Below, in pieces: positions 58,908 through 64,000 of a stretch of 64,000 nucleotides of DNA; position 1 is the stretch's first letter, and each line of letters starts with the position of its first letter. This DNA comes from Prochlorococcus marinus str. MIT 9312. GTDB taxonomy: Bacteria; Cyanobacteriota; Cyanobacteriia; PCC-6307; Cyanobiaceae. The stretch is from positions 1,302,001 to 1,366,000 of the forward strand of contig NC_007577.1 of NCBI RefSeq assembly GCF_000012645.1. Reading direction: 5' to 3'. Both the position numbers and the translations under genes were made by a program. Below the pieces are notes generated by a model, which had not been told where the DNA came from, ran no database searches, and worked only from the letters and a program-made list of their open reading frames with translations.

Positions 58908-59468
58908 ATGTTGATCGAAATGGTTTCTATTTTTTCATCACTACATAAGTCTTTTAAAAGACTTTTAATTTTTCTTCCATTGATTATTGGTTTACTTCTT
59001 AATCCAATTTCTACTAATGCACTTTATCCTAGTGATCCTTCATCAGTAGATGGATTGAAAGAAGATCTTCATGGTGCAGATCTTCAAAATAATGAATTTG
59101 TAAAATATGATTTATCTAATCAAGATTTAGGAGAGGCAAATCTACAAGGCGCCTATATGAGCGTAACAACTGCAGCAAATTCTAGTTTCAAAAGCGCGAA
59201 CATGAAAGATCTTATTGCATATGCTGTACGTTTTGATAATGCTGATTTATCTGATGCAAATCTTACTAATGGTGAGCTGATGAAAAGTGTTTTTGATGGG
59301 GCAACTATAGATGGAGCAGACTTTACTGATGCAACTCTTGATCTTCCTCAGAGGAAATCATTATGTGAAAGAGCAACAGGTACTAACTCAAAAACTGGAG
59401 TGGACACAGTAGATAGTCTTGAATGTTCAGGCTTAAGAGGTTATATACCTGCAACACCAGAAGCTTAA
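58908..59468 (+). CDS. Thylakoid lumenal pentapeptide-repeat protein
   Basis: A signal peptide (LLIFLPLIIGLLLNPISTNA) precedes about twelve A(D/N)LXX pentapeptide repeats (GADLQNNEF, EANLQGAYM, NADLSDANLTNGEL, GADFTDATL) that form a quadrilateral beta helix. The end holds a pair of cysteines 22 residues apart. This resembles the lumenal TL15/TL17-type proteins of cyanobacteria and plastids. I use the ATG at 58908; a TTG lies directly before it. A strong terminator follows. Confidence 0.85.
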   Translation: MLIEMVSIFSSLHKSFKRLLIFLPLIIGLLLNPISTNALYPSDPSSVDGLKEDLHGADLQNNEFVKYDLSNQDLGEANLQGAYMSVTTAANSSFKSANMKDLIAYAVRFDNADLSDANLTNGELMKSVFDGATIDGADFTDATLDLPQRKSLCERATGTNSKTGVDTVDSLECSGLRGYIPATPEA

Positions 59469-59486
59469 TTAGAAACTAATTTTTAA

Positions 59487-59843
59487 TTATGGTGAAACAT
59501 TACCAGGCTCTTGTGAGCCTGGTTTTTTGCTATACCACCATTCTTGTATATCAGAAGAAAATTTCTTTGAAAAAAGAGTTATAACTGTTTCAACAGGTTT
59601 TGAACCGGGCTCTAAAATCTGAACTGAGTAAGAAGGACATTTTCTTGAAGCCATATCTGCTACGAATCTAGAACCTATTCTTCTCCAACTAGGTTCCTTA
59701 CTTCTCCAAGCAAGCCTTGAACAGGGCCAAGGTAACTCTTCCCTATCATATAGTCTGCAACATGGTCCAATAACCCTATAACTGTACTGACCTCCATAAC
59801 TTGATTGAACACTTCCAGTTTTAAAAAATTCAAAGTTATTCAT
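59487..59843 (-). CDS. Conserved hypothetical protein, 118 residues
   Basis: A soluble protein rich in Trp, Arg and Ser with several cysteines (VIGPCCRLYDREELPWPCSRL; ASRKCPSYS). The pattern recalls cyanobacterial proteins of unknown function; I do not know the family. The start ATG is five bases after the T-run of the petF terminator, so it must be read by run-through or by its own promoter inside the petF 3' region. Its last codons contain the terminator of the opposite gene. Confidence 0.65.
   Translation of the reverse strand: MNNFEFFKTGSVQSSYGGQYSYRVIGPCCRLYDREELPWPCSRLAWRSKEPSWRRIGSRFVADMASRKCPSYSVQILEPGSKPVETVITLFSKKFSSDIQEWWYSKKPGSQEPGNVSP
59503..59528 (+). terminator. Rho-independent terminator after the pentapeptide gene
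   Basis: A perfect eight-pair stem CCAGGCTC/GAGCCTGG with loop TTGT is followed by six T. It lies inside the 3' coding end of the convergent 118-residue gene, so its bases are also codons on the other strand. Confidence 0.9.
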
Positions 59844-59848
59844 TTCCC

Positions 59849-59878
59849 AAAAAAAAAGCCACCTTTCTAGAGGGTGGC
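59849..59878 (-). terminator. Rho-independent terminator of petF
   Basis: On the minus strand a six-pair stem GCCACC/GGTGGC with a nine-base loop is followed by nine T. It is 45 bases after the petF stop and five bases before the ATG of the next gene on the same strand. Confidence 0.85.
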
Positions 59879-59923
59879 AGAGAAGTAATAAAATATCAAC
59901 TTTAAAAAGTTAATTTTTTATAA

Positions 59924-60223
59924 TTAATACAATTCTTCCTCAGCATGAGTTGTAATTGTCACATCAGAGGTTGGATAAGCTACACAAGTAAGGACAAAAC
60001 CAGCTTCAAGTTGATCATCATCCAAGAAGCTCTGATCTGATTGATCAACACTCCCTGAAGTAACCTTGCCTGCACATGTTGAACAAGCTCCAGCTCTACA
60101 AGAATATGGTAGATCAATGCCTTGCTCTTCAGCAGCATCTAGAATATATTGATCATCAGGTACTTCGATGGTTGAATTTAGTCCTTCACCTTCGCTGATG
60201 AGTGTAACTTTGTAAGAAGCCAT
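59924..60223 (-). CDS. petF: Plant-type [2Fe-2S] ferredoxin
   Basis: The soluble electron carrier from photosystem I to FNR and many reductases. Cluster cysteines are Cys42, Cys47, Cys50 ([10 protein letters not shown]) and Cys80 (LTCVAYP). 99 residues, ending in an acidic EEELY tail as usual. A 135-base gap upstream holds its promoter. A terminator follows. Confidence 0.97.
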   Translation of the reverse strand: MASYKVTLISEGEGLNSTIEVPDDQYILDAAEEQGIDLPYSCRAGACSTCAGKVTSGSVDQSDQSFLDDDQLEAGFVLTCVAYPTSDVTITTHAEEELY

Positions 60224-60358
60224 TTAAATAAAAAAATGTTGGTAGTTAATACCTATATAAATACATTTTTAACATTGATTAGGTCGATATGGGGGATTTT
60301 GACGTAAAAAATGACACAATAAAATGTATTAAAGAGTATCAATAAGAAAAACTTATAC

Positions 60359-61270
60359 TTAGGTTAGATTCTTTGCTTTTTGCGCATAAATACAAGCCCA
60401 ATCTTTTCTAGATGATACATCCAATAATTTCAAGTTATTTTGAATTAATATTTTTATAATTTCATCTTTTTGTGAATTCAGAATTCCACTGAAAATGACT
60501 TCGCCATTATTTCTCAAACACTTATAAATATTCGGAATCATTTCTTTTATTACTTCAGCGAGAATATTGCATACAACAAAATCGATTTTTTTGAGTTGAT
60601 GTTTTAAAATTACCTCATTAAAAGATCCCAAATATGTGTTTAAGTTATTTAAATTTCCGAAATTTAGTTGAAAATTAGAGTTAGTTGAATTTATAGCTAG
60701 ATAATCATTATCAATTGCACAAACCTCTTTAGCTCCTAATAATCTTGCAGCAATGCTCAAAATACCGCTGCCACTCCCAATATCTAATACCTTTTTATCA
60801 GATAATAAAATTTTCTCCATTTTTTCTAAGCATAGATAAGTCGAGGGATGACTGCCAGTACCAAAGGCTGCTCCAGGGTCAATTTTTATGATTTGTTTAT
60901 CATTAAATTCTTCATTTAGATTTATCCAACAAGGTAATATTAGAAAATGATTTCCTACTAATTCAGGGGCCCAATATTTCTTCCAGCTTGTTAACCAATC
61001 CTCTTCTTTAATAACACTCCAGTCAAAAAATTTATTAATAGAGTCATTAATGTTGAGAAGTTTGCAAATTATTTTTTCAAAATCACTTCTGGAACTCTCG
61101 TCCCATTCATTAATTGGAAGCCATATATTCACTTCTTTTTTATTTTCAGTTTTTATCAAATATTCAAATGAAAAACTGAATATTCCTAGCTCATTTAATT
61201 TCCAAATAATAATTTCTTCTAAATCACTTTCTATCTGAAAGTTTAGTTTATACCAATCTTTACTCGCCAT
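60359..61270 (-). CDS. prmA: Ribosomal protein L11 methyltransferase
   Basis: PrmA methylates L11. The N-terminal L11-binding domain is followed by a SAM domain: [30 protein letters not shown] and [10 protein letters not shown], the exact PrmA pattern. 303 residues. It follows serA at 18 bases on the same strand. Confidence 0.95.
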   Translation of the reverse strand: MASKDWYKLNFQIESDLEEIIIWKLNELGIFSFSFEYLIKTENKKEVNIWLPINEWDESSRSDFEKIICKLLNINDSINKFFDWSVIKEEDWLTSWKKYWAPELVGNHFLILPCWINLNEEFNDKQIIKIDPGAAFGTGSHPSTYLCLEKMEKILLSDKKVLDIGSGSGILSIAARLLGAKEVCAIDNDYLAINSTNSNFQLNFGNLNNLNTYLGSFNEVILKHQLKKIDFVVCNILAEVIKEMIPNIYKCLRNNGEVIFSGILNSQKDEIIKILIQNNLKLLDVSSRKDWACIYAQKAKNLT

Positions 61271-61288
61271 TATAGTTAGTCAGACTTT

Positions 61289-62875
61289 TTATAAAGTAAC
61301 TGGATTAGCGCTAGTAATTCCCTCTACTTCAATAATGGTGTCAAGCAACTTATTAGGTATTGGATCATCAATACTTAAAACCATAACAGCTTCTCCTCTA
61401 ACAATTTTGCGCCCAACTTGCATGGAGGCAATATTTACATTGTTGCTACCCAATAAAGAACCCAGCTTGCCAATAATACCAGGCATATCTCTATGCCTAG
61501 TAACCAACATATATCTGCTTGGTGATACGTTTACTGGGTATTGATCAATACTAATAATTCTTAATTCTCCATCAGCAAAAATGCTTCCCGCTACGCTATG
61601 GTCTCCATTATCTCCATAAGTAGTTAACTGAAGCGATCCACTAGCAAATTCAGGTCTTGCCTCATCTTTACTCTCAACGACTGAAATGCCCCTAGAATCT
61701 GCTTCTAGAGAAGCATTCACATAATTGATCCTATCTCCCAAAGCTTTACTTAGAAGGCCTTTTAGACTGGCAATTATTAATGGCTGGGAAGGATGTTGAA
61801 CAAATTCACCTTGAAGCTTTACCTCTAATTTTTGAATCTGTCCTCCTGCAAGCTGACTTACAAGAAGTCCCATCGTTTCTGCTAACTGTAAATGAGGCTT
61901 AAGGCTATCCATAATATCAGGACTTAAACCAGGAATATTAACGGCAGTTCTAGCCGATAAACCAAGCAATACATCTCTTATTTGTTCGGCAACATCAACA
62001 GCTACATTTTCTTGTGCTTCCCGAGTAGATGCTCCTAAATGAGGTGTAAGAATAAGATTCTTTTCAACTTGCAGAAGTGGTGAATCAGATTCCAAAGGTT
62101 CTTTAGAAAAGACATCTATTGCTGCTCCTCCAATGAAGGATTGATTTAAAGCTTCTGCTAATGCTTCTTCGTCAATTAAACCTCCTCGAGCACAATTAAT
62201 TAACTTTGCGCTACTTTTCATACTTTTAAGCACCTTCATATTTACTAAATTCTCTGTCTCTGGTGTGCGAGGTAAATGCAAAGTTACATAATCTGATTGT
62301 TGGAATAGGTCATCTAATTCAGATAGTTTAACTTTTATTTGTTGAGCTCTTTCAGTTGAAACAAAGGGATCATATCCGTAAACTTCCATTCCTAATGCAT
62401 TGGCAACTTTAGCTACATGAGCACCAATTTTCCCTAAACCTACGACTCCTAACTTTTTCTTATAAAGCTCATTACCAACAAATTTCTTTCTCTCCCATTT
62501 ACCTAACAAAGTACTACTATTAGCTATTGGAATATTTCTAGATAAGGCCAACATCATAGCTATGGTGTGTTCAGCAGCAGCAATAGTATTTCCTCCTGGC
62601 GAATTAACAACAAGAACCCCTTTTTGTGTAGCAGCTTTAACATCTACATTATCAACTCCTACTCCTGCTCTTCCAATAATCCTCAGTTTATTTGAAGAGT
62701 TAATAATTTCTTCAGTCACTTGAGTGCCAGATCGTATCATTAGGGCATCATATTCTTTGATAATTGATGCCAATTCAGAGTTTGAGATTCCTATTCGCTG
62801 ATCTACTTGCGCTACCTGTGAAAGAATATCAATTCCTGTTTGATCAATTGGATCTGTAATGAGAACTTTTGTCAT
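61289..62875 (-). CDS. serA: D-3-phosphoglycerate dehydrogenase
   Basis: SerA begins serine synthesis. The NAD site VVGLGKIGAHVAKVANALG is near 143, INCARGGLIDEEAL and LTPHLGAS (catalytic His) follow, then the intervening domain and a C-terminal ACT domain (LVTRHRDMPGIIGKLGSLLG). 528 residues is the long form. The ACT domain suggests serine feedback. Confidence 0.97.
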   Translation of the reverse strand: MTKVLITDPIDQTGIDILSQVAQVDQRIGISNSELASIIKEYDALMIRSGTQVTEEIINSSNKLRIIGRAGVGVDNVDVKAATQKGVLVVNSPGGNTIAAAEHTIAMMLALSRNIPIANSSTLLGKWERKKFVGNELYKKKLGVVGLGKIGAHVAKVANALGMEVYGYDPFVSTERAQQIKVKLSELDDLFQQSDYVTLHLPRTPETENLVNMKVLKSMKSSAKLINCARGGLIDEEALAEALNQSFIGGAAIDVFSKEPLESDSPLLQVEKNLILTPHLGASTREAQENVAVDVAEQIRDVLLGLSARTAVNIPGLSPDIMDSLKPHLQLAETMGLLVSQLAGGQIQKLEVKLQGEFVQHPSQPLIIASLKGLLSKALGDRINYVNASLEADSRGISVVESKDEARPEFASGSLQLTTYGDNGDHSVAGSIFADGELRIISIDQYPVNVSPSRYMLVTRHRDMPGIIGKLGSLLGSNNVNIASMQVGRKIVRGEAVMVLSIDDPIPNKLLDTIIEVEGITSANPVTL

Positions 62876-62974
62876 TTACGAGTTGTTCTTTAATCTTTTA
62901 CTTTAACTTAATCTATAGTAGTTATATCTTATTTTATTAATTTGAATAAAACACAAACATTTGAGGAATGAACT

Positions 62975-63541
62975 TTGACTAAAAGTATAGTGATATTTGA
63001 AGACCTTGAAAAATGTATCCAACTATTTAATGTTTTCAAAGAAAAGTCAGTATTGCTCCAAGAAGCTATATTAATTCCGCCCTCAAATGCGAAAATCTCC
63101 CCTGATAAAACTAAATTGCTAAACGAATCAGCCAATAATTTCATTAAATCTCAATTAATTGAAGAGATAAGAATCCTCAATCCTAAACTTGACCGGAAAC
63201 TAAGGCAAAAAGATATGAGTAGATGGCTCATGCCGTTTGGTTTTATAGCTGGGATAGCTTTTACTAATATGACTAACTTATCTACTTTCAGCTTTCTTGG
63301 TTTAAATAACATAGGTGAAACGTTAATAGGAGGTCTCTTAGGAATGGGTTCAGGATATTTAGGAAGCGTTTTTTCTGCTGCAAGTATAAATCTAAATAGA
63401 AATAAAGAATTGAGATCAATTATTAACTTGAATAAAGAGGGTAAATGGCTTGTAATGCTTGAAAATCAAATTGGAACTGAATTACCTTGGGCTTTGATAA
63501 AGCAATCAGAAGCAAAAGATATAATTTTTTTAGAAGGCTGA
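62975..63541 (+). CDS. Conserved membrane protein, unknown function
   Basis: 188 residues. A soluble N-terminus of about 85 residues is followed by two spans (MPFGFIAGIAFTNM; a Gly-rich TLIGGLLGMGSGYLGSVF) and a soluble end. TTG start. I do not recognise a named family. The S4-domain gene begins at the base right after its stop, so they are cotranscribed. Confidence 0.7.
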   Translation: MTKSIVIFEDLEKCIQLFNVFKEKSVLLQEAILIPPSNAKISPDKTKLLNESANNFIKSQLIEEIRILNPKLDRKLRQKDMSRWLMPFGFIAGIAFTNMTNLSTFSFLGLNNIGETLIGGLLGMGSGYLGSVFSAASINLNRNKELRSIINLNKEGKWLVMLENQIGTELPWALIKQSEAKDIIFLEG

Positions 63542-64000
63542 ATGATTGACTTAAAAGAAATCTTAATAAACTCAAACTACAAAGAAGAAACTGAGGAATT
63601 AATAAATATTGCTAACTTAGCTTACAAACACTGGGAAACTTATTGGACTGGATTTAACTCAACTTATGTTTGCGAGGAGATTTCAAAAGATTTTGAAAAT
63701 TTAAATGATTTCAAATTTTTTGTTTATGGAGGATTCTCTTCCTCTCAAAGATCAAGAATAGCTTGCTTTAGAGGAGATAACATTCCTGAAGAGGATGCAC
63801 TAAAAAGTAATTTTCCAGCTCAAGGGATAAAAATTAATGGCAATTTTTTATTTGATAATGCTACACAAGACGATTTTAGATCCCTCTTAATTGAAAATGG
63901 GGTACATAAAGTAAAAGTAGGCGATATATGGACTATTGGAGATAGGGGGGCACAAGGAATAATTGATAATTTAGATATTGAGCATCTAAATGAAAAGATT
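63542..64000 (+). CDS. S4-domain RNA-binding protein (YlmH/photosystem II S4 type), 3' end missing
   Basis: 153 codons are visible and run off the window. YKHWETYWTGFNSTYVCEEI, VYGGFSSSQRSRIACFRGD and FPAQGIKINGNFLFDN match the cyanobacterial YlmH-like proteins, named photosystem II S4 domain proteins. The S4 domain itself would begin after about residue 170 and is beyond the window. It is translated with the preceding gene. Confidence 0.75.
   Translation, partial: MIDLKEILINSNYKEETEELINIANLAYKHWETYWTGFNSTYVCEEISKDFENLNDFKFFVYGGFSSSQRSRIACFRGDNIPEEDALKSNFPAQGIKINGNFLFDNATQDDFRSLLIENGVHKVKVGDIWTIGDRGAQGIIDNLDIEHLNEKI

Noticed and set aside
1-64000. CRISPR arrays, insertion sequences, prophage genes and rRNA operons
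   Set aside because: No regular spaced repeats, transposase, integrase, phage structural or rRNA sequence was seen on either strand.

Overview
The window is a stretch of core chromosome from a streamlined, strongly AT-rich marine picocyanobacterium. Gene content and order point to Prochlorococcus, most likely a high-light-adapted strain. I see a nickel superoxide dismutase, a high-light-inducible (Hli) protein, kaiB and kaiC with no kaiA beside rplU-rpmA, an NblS-type histidine kinase, a clpR-clpP3 pair, and very short intergenic gaps with several convergent genes overlapping at their 3' ends. The strain cannot be named from the sequence alone. I found no phage, insertion sequence, CRISPR array or rRNA operon.

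Layout. 1-5 kb: the 5' end of a YjeF-type NAD(P)H-hydrate repair gene, mnmA, lnt, a secreted FKBP isomerase, and a nickel cluster (sodN, its maturation protease, and a His-rich UreH-like permease). 5-10 kb: trpC, lpd and a SpoU methyltransferase in a minus-strand run, then murA. 10-16 kb: tRNA-Leu with argD starting five bases after it, folC, a GlcD-like oxidase, a CodA-like amidohydrolase and tRNA-His. 16-21 kb: miaB and a wall/division cluster (ddl, a small membrane protein, ftsQ, ftsZ), then the SRP RNA gene. 21-28 kb: panB, a probably frameshifted hypothetical gene, hemW, a PIN/TRAM protein, clpR-clpP3, ilvC and cobD. 28-30 kb: a patch of five tiny genes, hli among them, and hup. 30-37 kb: a glycogen debranching enzyme, tRNA-Gly, a GPH-type transporter, an MlaE permease, two cyanobacterial DUF genes and plsY.

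37-48 kb: pyrF, tyrS, a DUF1825 gene, a stand-alone GIY-YIG protein, pepA and an exported MsrA. These are followed by a compact outer-membrane block read bamA-lpxC-fabZ-lpxA-lpxB. 48-55 kb: purC/purD, nblS, kaiC-kaiB and rplU-rpmA. 55-64 kb: a methyltransferase, truB, a SpoIID-like protein, rnz, a lumenal pentapeptide protein, a small hypothetical gene, petF, prmA, serA, a conserved membrane protein and the start of an S4-domain protein.

Themes: nickel-based oxidative defence, a reduced KaiBC timer next to a light/stress kinase, lipid A and outer-membrane assembly, and envelope and division functions. The anomalies most worth checking are two conserved genes with no ATG/GTG/TTG start in frame (the SodN protease and the SpoU methyltransferase), one likely frameshift in an A-tract, argD abutting a tRNA, a terminator placed almost on the start codon of a small gene, and two overlapping membrane microproteins.
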